From the NCBI GenBank assembly GCA_024403355.1, contig JAKSRW010000006.1, positions 1-64,000 on the forward strand: a stretch of 64,000 nucleotides of DNA. Direction: 5' to 3'. Below the pieces are notes generated by a model. That model was not told the DNA's origin and ran no database searches. It worked only from the letters and a program-made list of their open reading frames with translations. Source of the stretch: Lachnospiraceae bacterium (GTDB lineage: Bacteria; Bacillota; Clostridia; Lachnospirales; Lachnospiraceae). The position numbers were made by a program, and so were the translations under genes. Positions within the stretch are counted from its first letter, which is position 1. Every line of letters starts with the position of its first letter. Positions 53,949-61,693 of this stretch are shown here, piece by piece.

Positions 53949-54046
53949 ACGGGGAATGAGGTTCTCCCCAAGTATTATTACTTAAACCGCTTATTTGGCT
54001 GATGACTTCTGCGACAGCGCAGAAAGTGTCAGCTTTTTTTGTGCAG
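53949..54046 (+). ncRNA. Fluoride riboswitch (crcB motif) with terminator platform
   Basis: The aptamer 53951-54014 has GGGGAATGAGG-TTCTCCCC (first stem, loop as in known fluoride riboswitches), an inserted small hairpin AAGTA/TACTT, then AAACCGCT and the conserved end GGCTGATGACTTCTGC. GAGGTT and GACTTC can form the expected long-range helix. The conserved 3' end also forms the left arm of a terminator (CTGATGACTTCTGC with GCAGAAAGTGTCAG, then TTTTTTT at 54040-54046). So the switch works by transcription attenuation: fluoride binding should allow read-through into the antiporter. Confidence 0.9.
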
Positions 54047-54153
54047 TCAAATGTTTATTGAAGGAAGCAAAATAAAATGATATGTGTCTGTATGTAATTT
54101 GACGGACATAGCTTGGGCGGTTGAGAATAGAAGATGAAAGGTATGGAAATTGT

Positions 54154-55338
54154 ATGTTACTGACTATTGCGTTGATTCTCCTGACGGGAATGGTTCTGGG
54201 GCGAATTTGTAAGCTTTTAAAGCTGCCAAGCCTTTTGGGAATGCTGGCTGCAGGAATCATTCTCGGCCCCTATGCGCTTGGACTTTTAGATGAAAGCATT
54301 CTTTCTGTTTCATCTGAAATCAGAAAAATCGCACTGATTATTATCCTGACAAGGGCGGGCCTCGGCCTTGATTTATCGGGACTTAAGAAAATAGGCAGGC
54401 CTGCGCTTCTTATGTGTTTTCTGCCTGCGTCCTTCGAGCTTTTTGGAGTTATAGTTATCGCAACAAATCTTTTGGGAATGGAGCTTTTGGAGGCAGCAGT
54501 CATGGGGGCCGTGCTGGCTGCGGTATCGCCGGCAGTCGTAGTGCCGCGAATGGTGAAGCTGATGGACGAAGGCTACGGAGTAAAGGCGGGAATCCCCCAG
54601 CTGATACTTGCGGGAGCTTCGGTGGATGATGTGTATGTAATTGTATTATTTTCGACATTTCTCGGAATGCTGCAGGGTGAGGGCGTATCGATAATAAGCT
54701 TCGTAAACATTCCCGTATCAATAGTTCTGGGTATTGCAATCGGCCTGATTCTTGGGCTTGCAGTAGCCTGGTTTTTCAGTAAAACAGAAATAAGAGATAC
54801 TGCAAAGGTCCTGATAATACTGAGTATTTCGCTGCTTCTGATAGTGGCGGAGGACAGTCTCGCAACGCCGATAACATTTTCAGCGCTTATAGCGGTAATG
54901 TTTATTGGCATCGGGTTAAAGAAAAAATCAGAGGAAACCGCTAAGAAAATATCCGCAAAATACGGCAAGCTCTGGGTAGGAGCGGAGGTGTTTTTGTTTG
55001 TTCTTGTGGGCGCGACGGTAAATATCGGATATCTGGGAAAGGTCGGTCTGAATGCTGTATTTGTAATTTTGATAGCGCTCGTATTCAGAATGCTCGGAGT
55101 ATTTATCTGCCTGCTTGGTACAAGGCTGAATAAAAAGGAGCGCCTTTACAGTATGGTTGCTTACACACCCAAGGCTACGGTTCAGGCCGCTATAGGTGGA
55201 ATTCCGCTGGCGGCGGGACTTGCATGCGGAGATACTGTGCTGACGGTTGCTGTGCTGGCTATCGTGATTACGGCCCCGCTCGGAGCCTTTGCTATGGACT
55301 TGCTTTACAAAAGATGTCTGGAAAAGGAAAAAGGATGA
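54154..55338 (+). CDS. Cation:proton antiporter (CPA family) under fluoride riboswitch control
   Basis: The 394-residue membrane protein has about 12 hydrophobic segments and the monovalent cation/proton antiporter pattern: LKLPSLLGMLAAGIILGP, the VSPAVVVPRMV segment and the Asp pair in GASVDDVYVIV that carries protons. The fluoride riboswitch immediately upstream indicates a role in fluoride stress; antiporters are among the gene classes known to follow this riboswitch. I chose ATG 54154, with AAAGGTATGG upstream; a TTG at 54121 would add 11 polar residues. CrcB/Fluc and CLC-F genes are not in the window. Confidence 0.9.
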   Translation: MLLTIALILLTGMVLGRICKLLKLPSLLGMLAAGIILGPYALGLLDESILSVSSEIRKIALIIILTRAGLGLDLSGLKKIGRPALLMCFLPASFELFGVIVIATNLLGMELLEAAVMGAVLAAVSPAVVVPRMVKLMDEGYGVKAGIPQLILAGASVDDVYVIVLFSTFLGMLQGEGVSIISFVNIPVSIVLGIAIGLILGLAVAWFFSKTEIRDTAKVLIILSISLLLIVAEDSLATPITFSALIAVMFIGIGLKKKSEETAKKISAKYGKLWVGAEVFLFVLVGATVNIGYLGKVGLNAVFVILIALVFRMLGVFICLLGTRLNKKERLYSMVAYTPKATVQAAIGGIPLAAGLACGDTVLTVAVLAIVITAPLGAFAMDLLYKRCLEKEKG

Positions 55339-55364
55339 AAGGTATTCGGAAACTATCACATAAA

Positions 55365-55392
55365 ACAGCCCCTTGCTGATGCAAAGGGCTGT
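55365..55392. terminator. Bidirectional terminator between antiporter and second GH10 gene
   Basis: ACAGCCCCTTGC / GCAAAGGGCTGT (one mismatch, 4-nt loop) is followed by ATTTTTT and lies between convergent genes. Confidence 0.85.
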
Positions 55393-55418
55393 AAATTTTT
55401 TGATTATTTAATTAATAA

Positions 55419-56780
55419 TTACTCTGTGAAGCCTGCGAAATCCTTAAGCTGAGCTGCACCGAAGAATGCGGGCTTGGGCTCAAGCTTTGCATTGTAAAGT
55501 ACAGGGCTCTGTGATGATCTCCATGACATACCGTCTGAGAATCCCCAGAAGGTGATTGCTTCCATGTTAATCTTGCCTTCATCAGCTCTCTCGAAGAGAC
55601 CATTGATGAGGTTGTAGTAGTATCTGCCCTGCTCAGCAAGGTTCTCATCTGTTGCGGGAAGCTCGTTCTGGTAAGCACCAAGACAAACATCAAGCTCTGT
55701 AAGCTGGATATCAAGACCGAGCTCAGCGATTGTATCTACAGTGTTGAAGTACTGGGGCATATCATCCATTGTGTAAAGGTGAGCCTGGAAGCCGACACCA
55801 TCGATAAGGTATCTGCCGTCCTCGTCCTTAAGTGTCTGAACGAAATCTACAAGAGTCTGTGTCTTGAACTGCTCATTGTAATCGTTGTAGAAGAGCTTGA
55901 TATGCTCGGGAGCATACTTATCAGCGAAATAGAATGCCCACCAGATGTAATCATCACCGATAATCTCATGCCAGAGGTTACCCCATGAACGCATTGAACC
56001 GTCTTCCATCCAAGCCTCGTTTACTACGTCATATGCGTAGAAAAGGTCTGAATAGCCCATTTCATCGAGCTTCTCGAATACCTGCTTGATGTAGCTTTCC
56101 ATACGCTCAAGCATTTCTTCGCGCTCAACCTTGCCGTTCTTTGTTGCGAAATCCTTGTAGAAAATCCATCTGGGAGTCTGGCTGTACCATACTAATGTAT
56201 GACCACGAACAGCAAGTCCGTTTTCCTTGGCGAAATCGAGCATCTTGATCATATCATCGTTGAATTCAACAACGAGCTCGCCTGTCTCACGGCTCTGCTT
56301 CTGATTGAAGAGGTAGTCAGGCTTCATGGCGTTCTCCATTGTAACGCTTGTGAACTGGTCAAGAATGAGGTTCTTTGCCCTTGAGTTGTTGAGCATCATG
56401 GGTGAAAGACATGTACCAACCTTCATTCCGTGCTCAGCGAAAATATCCTTTAAGTAAACATCCTCGGGGAATGCGGGCTCTTCGGGAACTTCTGTAACCT
56501 CAGGAGCGTCTGTAACTTCGGGCTCATCAGTAACCTCGGGAGCGTCTGTTACCTCGGGAGCGTCTGTAATTTCGGGCGCGTCTGTAACTTCGGGTGCTTC
56601 GGTAACCTCAGGAGCTTCAGTAACTTCGGGTGCTTCTGTTGCTGCAGGTGCCTCTGTAGGGGCTGCTGTTGCCTCTGCCTTTGTAGGCTCTGCTACAGGC
56701 TTTTCTTCTGTTTTACTGCAGCCTGCAAGACAGCTGATGGACATTGCGGCTACAAGTAAAAAAGCTAAAAACTTTTTCAT
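55419..56780 (-). CDS. Lipoprotein GH10 endo-xylanase
   Basis: The 453-residue enzyme has a lipobox LAGC (Cys21) and a linker (about 30-105) with about nine tandem copies of a six-residue unit of the type APEVTD. The GH10 barrel (about 110-450) has acid/base Glu255 in YDVVNEAW and nucleophile Glu362 in QLTELDVCL. It lacks the CBM9-like domain of the first xylanase. It would be displayed on the cell surface and cut xylan to oligosaccharides. AAGGAGA precedes the ATG. Two hairpins lie upstream in the presumed leader. Confidence 0.95.
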   Translation of the reverse strand: MKKFLAFLLVAAMSISCLAGCSKTEEKPVAEPTKAEATAAPTEAPAATEAPEVTEAPEVTEAPEVTDAPEITDAPEVTDAPEVTDEPEVTDAPEVTEVPEEPAFPEDVYLKDIFAEHGMKVGTCLSPMMLNNSRAKNLILDQFTSVTMENAMKPDYLFNQKQSRETGELVVEFNDDMIKMLDFAKENGLAVRGHTLVWYSQTPRWIFYKDFATKNGKVEREEMLERMESYIKQVFEKLDEMGYSDLFYAYDVVNEAWMEDGSMRSWGNLWHEIIGDDYIWWAFYFADKYAPEHIKLFYNDYNEQFKTQTLVDFVQTLKDEDGRYLIDGVGFQAHLYTMDDMPQYFNTVDTIAELGLDIQLTELDVCLGAYQNELPATDENLAEQGRYYYNLINGLFERADEGKINMEAITFWGFSDGMSWRSSQSPVLYNAKLEPKPAFFGAAQLKDFAGFTE

Positions 56781-56798
56781 TGGAAATCTCCTTCTCTT

Positions 56799-56830
56799 CT
56801 CATTCCGGCCCTTATAAGCGGGCGAATGAG
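56799..56830 (-). promoter_or_regulatory. Hairpin in the leader of the second GH10 gene
   Basis: CTCATTC / GAATGAG with an inner GCCC/GGGC stem lies just upstream of the ribosome site. It has no T run. It could affect translation or mRNA stability. Confidence 0.5.
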
Positions 56831-56855
56831 CATTAATGAAATTGTAATAAAATAC

Positions 56856-56887
56856 GCATTTCTACACGCAAAGCGCTTTCGAAATGC
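56856..56887 (-). repeat. Covarying hairpin motif, copy 4
   Basis: On the minus strand: outer stem GCATTTC/GAAATGC, internal loop GAAA opposite GTA, inner stem GCGC/GCGT (one G-T), triloop TTT. The sequence beyond (56907-56931, CTTACAAGCGAGCTTGACGA) also matches part of the element at 3997-4235. It lies 75 nt before the xylanase start. Confidence 0.7.
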
Positions 56888-57027
56888 TAAAAAACACATC
56901 TCTGCCCTTACAAGCGAGCTTGACGAACATCGTTGAATTTTTGTACTTGTATTTTAGCATATTAGAAATCTAAATTACTATGTATATAAACGCATTTTTT
57001 GTGTCAATTATTGCCATATTGCCTGCT

Positions 57028-57543
57028 TTATTCCAGGGTAAGGCGCGTGAATTCGCCGTTTTCGTAGAATAAGAAGCCGTGGCCGGTGTTGTTTTTGGGG
57101 ATGGATACGGAGCCGGGATTGAGGAAGCGTCTGCCGTCACGAACCTCATCAAGGGTGATGTGGGTGTGGCCGTAAAGCATGATGTCGCCCTCGCACATGG
57201 GAAGGGGAGTATCGATGTTGTAATGATGGCCGTGGGTGAGATACATCCTTTGTCCGTCGAGCTCAAGCACCGCGAAATCACTTAATACAGGGAAGTTAAG
57301 CACCATCTGGTCGACCTCTGCCTCGCAGTTGCCGCGCACGCATATCAACTTTTCTTTTACAGCATTGAGCATTTCAATGACCTGCTTGGGGGCATAATCC
57401 TTCGGAAGGTCGTTGCGGGGACCGTGATAGAGAAGGTCGCCGAGCAGAACGATTCTGTCTGCGCCAAGCTCTGCTGCCCGGTCGAGAAGCTTTTTACAAT
57501 AGTATGCTGAGCCGTGGATATCTGATGCAAATACGTATTTCAT
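57028..57543 (-). CDS. YfcE/MJ0936-family metallophosphodiesterase
   Basis: The 171-residue enzyme has all the metallophosphoesterase motifs: SDIHG (Asp8, His10), LLGDLLYHGP, VRGNCEAEVD, LTHGHHYN and YGHTHI. It should hydrolyse phosphodiesters such as cyclic nucleotides or small model substrates with Mn2+; the natural substrate is unknown. It is cytoplasmic. AAAGGAAAA precedes the ATG. It lies alone between the xylanase leader and the sirtuin gene. Confidence 0.92.
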   Translation of the reverse strand: MKYVFASDIHGSAYYCKKLLDRAAELGADRIVLLGDLLYHGPRNDLPKDYAPKQVIEMLNAVKEKLICVRGNCEAEVDQMVLNFPVLSDFAVLELDGQRMYLTHGHHYNIDTPLPMCEGDIMLYGHTHITLDEVRDGRRFLNPGSVSIPKNNTGHGFLFYENGEFTRLTLE

Positions 57544-57659
57544 TGTTATTTTCCTTTCCTGGTTGAAATTTTACATTCTCTTCTTTTGTGCAGCGACAGC
57601 CTTTATAGAGAATGGCCGCGAAGCCTTTTTGGCTGCACGAATAATAAAAACGCCTCTGG

Positions 57660-58505
57660 TTAGATCTGTGAAAATACCTCGCCCAGTCCTACGTTCAGGA
57701 CAAGATTTGCGTATTTATCATACTCTGTAGCGGATTTATTGATTAAAATCAGCTTGTTCCCGCGATAATAATTGATAAGTCCTGCGGCAGGGTAAACCAC
57801 CAGTGAGGTGCCGCCCACGATGAGAACATCCGCATTTTTGATGTATTCACAGGACTTGTTCCATACGTAATCGTCAAGCCCTTCCTCGTAGAGCACTACA
57901 TCCGGCTTGATAATGGAACCGCATTCATCGCAGTGAGGGATGCCGAAGCGTCTTTTGCCGCCGGCGGAAGCCTTTCGGGCTGATAACTCTGCCGTTTTTA
58001 CTGCAGCTTTCCTCTCATAGGGCACATTTTCGCCTGCATCAAGCAGCCTTTCGCAGTCCTCGTCTATCAGCCTCTGAACTGCGTCTCCGTCGAAGAATTT
58101 ATGACATTTTGTACAGTAATTTTTGGCAACCGTACCGTGCACCTCATATACCTCTTTGCTTCCGGCTTTCTGGTGGAGACCGTCAATATTTTGCGTAATG
58201 ACTGCCTTCAGCTTGCCTTTGGCTTCGAGTTCTGCCAGCTTTTTATGCGTAATATTAGGTTCGACAGCATCAATTAATATCTTTTTGCGGTAAAAACGAT
58301 AGAATTCTTCGGGCTTTTGAACGAAAAATGTGTGGCTTAAAATCTGTTCGGGCGGATAATCATATTCCTGATTATAGAGGCCGTTTGTAGACCTGAAATC
58401 CGGGATTCCGCTCTCGGTGGATACGCCTGCGCCGCCGAAAAATACGATATTATTGCTTTCTTCGATTATTCTTTTAAATTCCTGAATTTTCTCATTATTA
58501 TCCAT
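57660..58505 (-). CDS. NAD-dependent protein deacylase (sirtuin)
   Basis: The 281-residue protein has the NAD site FFGGAGVSTESGIPDFRS, TQNIDGLH, the catalytic His123 in EVHGT and a zinc site C131-X2-C134 ... C192-X2-C195. The gap between zinc pairs is 57 residues, about 30 more than usual, because of a charged insert (about 150-187). It removes acyl groups from lysines, consuming NAD+. I chose ATG 58505 (MDNNEKIQEF), which has AAAGGAA upstream. YdcF2 lies 54 nt upstream in the same direction. Confidence 0.92.
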   Translation of the reverse strand: MDNNEKIQEFKRIIEESNNIVFFGGAGVSTESGIPDFRSTNGLYNQEYDYPPEQILSHTFFVQKPEEFYRFYRKKILIDAVEPNITHKKLAELEAKGKLKAVITQNIDGLHQKAGSKEVYEVHGTVAKNYCTKCHKFFDGDAVQRLIDEDCERLLDAGENVPYERKAAVKTAELSARKASAGGKRRFGIPHCDECGSIIKPDVVLYEEGLDDYVWNKSCEYIKNADVLIVGGTSLVVYPAAGLINYYRGNKLILINKSATEYDKYANLVLNVGLGEVFSQI

Positions 58506-58559
58506 AGAAAACATTCCTTTCTTTGAAAATTCCGTTAACAACTGTTAGAAAATGTTGAT

Positions 58560-59351
58560 TTATCGCCTGCTTTTCGCTTCCTCCTCAGTCATGACGCTTT
58601 TCTGCTCGTGACCGTGATACCAGATTACGTTAAGTGCCCTGTGGCAGATGATTCCCACAGCCTCGCGACCGGCGTTGTTCAGCCAGGAGATGGCGCTGCT
58701 TTTTGCGGGGATTGCGTGAAGACTGGTAAATCCGACCTCGCGGGCTATTTTCCCTGCACGGTAGATGTGAAAACTGTTGCTTACAAAGGAAACGGGTATG
58801 TCCTTGCTTCCGAGTATAACTGCGGAATTCACAAAGTTCGTGTAGGTCGAGGTGGAACGGTCCTCCATTATCAGAGCACTTTCGGGTACACCCTTTGAAA
58901 GCATGTAGTTTTTCATGGCCTCGGCTTCGCTGATGTCTTCATCCTTACCTTTACCTCCGGACAATATCAGCTTCACATCCTCCCGCCCGTTTAGAGCTTT
59001 GATTGCGGTATCGAGCCTGTAAATCAGGGCTCTTGAAACCTTCGTACCATATATTTTAGCACCCAGAACTATAATATATTTTGCTCCGTTTTCAGGATAA
59101 TTTTTGCCGCCGCGAAGGACAACGAGCAGTCCACCTGTCAAAAGAAGGAGAAGTGCAATCATGATTATACCTGCAATCAGCTCGAAGCTGCCGCCGTCAA
59201 ATACCCGGGTCAGCCCGAATAATCCGAAGGATATACCTCCTAAAATAATCCAGAACCAGGCGAAAGCAAAGCGTAAACGCCTGACATAAACAGCCATTAT
59301 AAAATAGTATATCAGGCAAAAAATGCCCAAAATCAAAAAGAGTAATTTCAT
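58560..59351 (-). CDS. YdcF family membrane protein (DUF218), second copy
   Basis: The 263-residue protein has three N-terminal membrane segments (about 1-22, 28-48, 55-80) and a DUF218 domain with YIIVLGAKIYG, LILSGGKGKDED and MEDRSTSTYTN. It is a distant paralogue of the gene at 33049, with the same layout. The role is probably in cell-envelope maintenance. It is codirectional with the sirtuin gene. Confidence 0.88.
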   Translation of the reverse strand: MKLLFLILGIFCLIYYFIMAVYVRRLRFAFAWFWIILGGISFGLFGLTRVFDGGSFELIAGIIMIALLLLLTGGLLVVLRGGKNYPENGAKYIIVLGAKIYGTKVSRALIYRLDTAIKALNGREDVKLILSGGKGKDEDISEAEAMKNYMLSKGVPESALIMEDRSTSTYTNFVNSAVILGSKDIPVSFVSNSFHIYRAGKIAREVGFTSLHAIPAKSSAISWLNNAGREAVGIICHRALNVIWYHGHEQKSVMTEEEAKSRR

Positions 59352-59500
59352 AATTTCCTCAAACCAAACCCTTGTGCTAAATGCGAAGCGATTAGCTAAT
59401 ATTCACTGTTATTATAGCATTTTATTGATGTAAAGGAAACAATTTGTTGTCAGTTCTTAATGAATGTAAGGATATCTTTAGCAGTGCCGGCCGATGCCGA

Positions 59501-60061
59501 TTAGCGGACAGAGCTGTATTCTGCGGCTTTTTTCTCAACGGCATCCTTGGCGCTGGCGATGGCTGCGTTCAGATAATCGGTATCGGGCTGAATATAATCG
59601 GGGTGCGCAAGCGTGCCGGTTCTTTTGGCAATCTCATAATTGGTCGCAACCAGCTGACCGTGGGCAATTCTGTCCTTCATGGGAGTCTGAAGATGTGCGG
59701 TAATCATTTGGAGTACCGCACGGGGAGAGCTGCCGTGATTTCCGAAGAAAAGATACATGAGCTGGCGGATTCCTTCTGCGGGCAGGTCGTTTATAAGCTG
59801 CATAAGTGATGCGAGTATTTTTGAATCATCATCCTTTGGCGATATTTTGTCCATATCGGGATAGATGCTTTGCAGGAGGAAGGGTATGGGGTTTTTATTA
59901 ACCAGCTTAAACCATGTGATAGTCTGGACCACTGAAGGATCCGATACCCCGTTTTCCCAGTTTAATATTGTACGTCTTGTAACTCCGAGCTCAAAAGCCA
60001 TGAATTCCTGTGATTTTCCCGCTTCATTTCTTGTTTTTCTTAATGCTTCAGCAATAGTCAT
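59501..60061 (-). CDS. XRE-family transcriptional regulator
   Basis: The 186-residue protein has an N-terminal helix-turn-helix (about 5-60: RKTRNEAGKSQEFMAFELGVTRR is split here as RKTRNEAGKSQ and ELGVTRRTILNWENG). The C-terminal part (about 70-186) is helical, with no family I recognise. I chose ATG 60061; the 21 residues before it show no family match and no ribosome site. An inverted repeat, AACGGYAATC-N11-GATTACCGTT, lies 56 nt upstream and may be its operator. Confidence 0.85.
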   Translation of the reverse strand: MTIAEALRKTRNEAGKSQEFMAFELGVTRRTILNWENGVSDPSVVQTITWFKLVNKNPIPFLLQSIYPDMDKISPKDDDSKILASLMQLINDLPAEGIRQLMYLFFGNHGSSPRAVLQMITAHLQTPMKDRIAHGQLVATNYEIAKRTGTLAHPDYIQPDTDYLNAAIASAKDAVEKKAAEYSSVR

Positions 60062-60116
60062 ATTATAAACCCTTCTATTATTAGTATTTGCATTTCGCAG
60101 ACAGATATTTGCAAAT

Positions 60117-60147
60117 AACGGCAATCATATAATGGTAGATTACCGTT
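60117..60147. promoter_or_regulatory. Operator-like inverted repeat upstream of the XRE regulator
   Basis: AACGGCAATC (60117-60126) and GATTACCGTT (60138-60147) are complementary at 9 of 10 positions with an 11-nt spacer that contains a TATAAT-like sequence. The rest of 60148-60339 is AT-rich with no clear signal. Confidence 0.5.
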
Positions 60148-60339
60148 AGCTGCCGATTTGCTTTATCATATCATATCCGGAAAAATATTTCATCAACAAA
60201 TGTCTATAAATATCCATGTGCGAAAAAAATTACTCATTTATAATTTAATCTTGTATATTCACAAACGCTGAAAAATTCCTTCGATGAAACTATGATTAAT
60301 GTACGTTAAGCAAGAAGTATTATTCGAAAGGAGAAGCGT

Positions 60340-60819
60340 ATGAAAAAAATTAGAATAGGTGCTTTGATTATAGCTTTGGCTGTTCCGTTGGCGGTCGGAG
60401 GAGTTTCGGCGCTGCTGACAATGAACAGCATGGAGATATACGGAACAACGCTGGCTAAACCGCCCCTGTCGCCGCCGGCATGGCTGTTCCCAGTAGCGTG
60501 GACCATCCTCTATATTATGATGGGACTGGCCTCGTACCTGATATACACGGCGGAAACGGATGCAAATGACAGGACCGTGGCTTTGGCAGAATATGCGATT
60601 CAGCTGACCATGAACTTTTTCTGGTCAATCATATTCTTCAATATGGAAGCATATTTTATAGCCTTTGTGTGGCTGATTGTCATGTGGAGTGTGGTTATTA
60701 TTTGCACCGTCAGATTCTACAGAATCAGAAAACTGGCCGGAATTATGCTTATTCCGTATATTTTATGGCTTACATTTGCGGCATACCTGAATATGGGTGT
60801 TTATGTTTTAAGCTTCTGA
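60340..60819 (+). CDS. tspO: TspO/MBR family membrane protein
   Basis: The 159-residue protein has five hydrophobic segments and the family pattern: KPPLSPPAWLFPVAWTILYIMMGLAS is seen as KPPLSPPAWLFP and WTILYIMMG, plus LTMNFFWSIIFF. TspO proteins bind porphyrins and other ligands in the membrane and are linked to stress and tetrapyrrole handling. GAAAGGAGAAG precedes the ATG. It is divergent from the XRE regulator. Confidence 0.93.
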   Translation: MKKIRIGALIIALAVPLAVGGVSALLTMNSMEIYGTTLAKPPLSPPAWLFPVAWTILYIMMGLASYLIYTAETDANDRTVALAEYAIQLTMNFFWSIIFFNMEAYFIAFVWLIVMWSVVIICTVRFYRIRKLAGIMLIPYILWLTFAAYLNMGVYVLSF

Positions 60820-60915
60820 AGGGATGTGGGCAGAAAGGAATTTTTGACTACAGAATTCAGGCACAGGTATTTGAATAAAGGTTTTTAGTGCAGTTAGAAA
60901 GGGATGGCAATTATT

Positions 60916-61539
60916 ATGAAAAGTATTACAACATTCAGCCTGCAGTATGCGCACCGCTTTTACGGCTTCAGGGGTGAGGCGCAGTATCTGCACGGACATA
61001 CAGGGATTATGACTATAGAGGTCGAGGACACAATTAATGAGGGCGTAAATATGGTTTTTCCGTGCAATGAAATAAAGAAAACGGCATGGTCGGTGCTTAA
61101 AAATTTTGACCACGCACTCATATTGAGGTATGATGACCCCTTGCTTCCTGCGATCCTTGATGTATACGAACAGCAGGGTATTAAGGATGGTGCAGCTCAG
61201 AATACGATGAAGGGTGTAGATTTCAAGACGGAGCTTGCCGCAGCATATCCGGACTGTCGTCTGGTAATTACGAGAGAAACGATGACAGTCGAAGGTATGA
61301 TAAAGATTACATACGCGATGCTGAGGGATAAGCTAAGTATATCGAGAATAAGCTTTACGAGCGGGGACAATACCGCAAGCGAGGACTTCCCTGTACGAAA
61401 AAGTGTGGACCGCTGTCCGTATTGCGGTGTGGCACTTGATGAAAACGGAGTCTGCTATAAATGCGGATATCTGAAAAAGGACACTGAGTTTGTTATCAGG
61501 TCAGGATATGAGAGACTTGATACGGAGTGTAAAATTTGA
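60916..61539 (+). CDS. queD: 6-pyruvoyl-tetrahydropterin synthase/QueD family protein with C-terminal zinc ribbon
   Basis: The 207-residue protein has the QueD zinc-site histidines His13 (QYAHRFYGF) and His26/His28 (LHGHTG), the FDHALIL strand and a C-terminal Glu-containing TVEGM region. It should convert a pterin triphosphate toward 6-carboxytetrahydropterin, on the path to queuosine. Two features differ from plain QueD. The usual 'DF' before the LK helix is replaced by PC (FPCNEIK), and residues about 170-190 add a zinc ribbon (CPYCG...CYKCG). The other que genes are absent here, so the exact reaction is less sure. ATG 60916 has AGAAAGGG upstream. Confidence 0.78.
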   Translation: MKSITTFSLQYAHRFYGFRGEAQYLHGHTGIMTIEVEDTINEGVNMVFPCNEIKKTAWSVLKNFDHALILRYDDPLLPAILDVYEQQGIKDGAAQNTMKGVDFKTELAAAYPDCRLVITRETMTVEGMIKITYAMLRDKLSISRISFTSGDNTASEDFPVRKSVDRCPYCGVALDENGVCYKCGYLKKDTEFVIRSGYERLDTECKI

Positions 61540-61559
61540 GCTGCTTACTGCCTGCCTTC

Positions 61560-61608
61560 ATATATAAAATGTGAGATAACCCACTACCTTCGGGCGGTGG
61601 GTTGTCTC
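61560..61608 (+). repeat. Partial copy D of the 144-bp repeat (first hairpin)
   Basis: ATATATAAAAT and the hairpin AACCCACTACC-TTCG-GGCGGTGGGTT match the left end of copy A, but the other three hairpins are missing. Flanking bases extend the stem to about 16 bp. It may also serve as a terminator for queD, though no T run follows. Confidence 0.75.
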
Positions 61609-61625
61609 TTGTTTAGGAAAGAGCA

Positions 61626-61665
61626 TTGACAAAATAAAATATTGGGATATAATTAACCCCGTTAA
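61626..61665 (+). promoter_or_regulatory. Promoter and operator of the MarR-ABC operon
   Basis: TTGACA (61626-61631), a 16-nt spacer and TATAAT (61648-61653) form a strong promoter. The inverted repeat TTAAC-CCC-GTTAA (61653-61665) directly follows the -10 and is well placed for MarR binding. Confidence 0.78.
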
Positions 61666-61693
61666 CTATTTGCAGGGGCATGAGGGGGAAATA

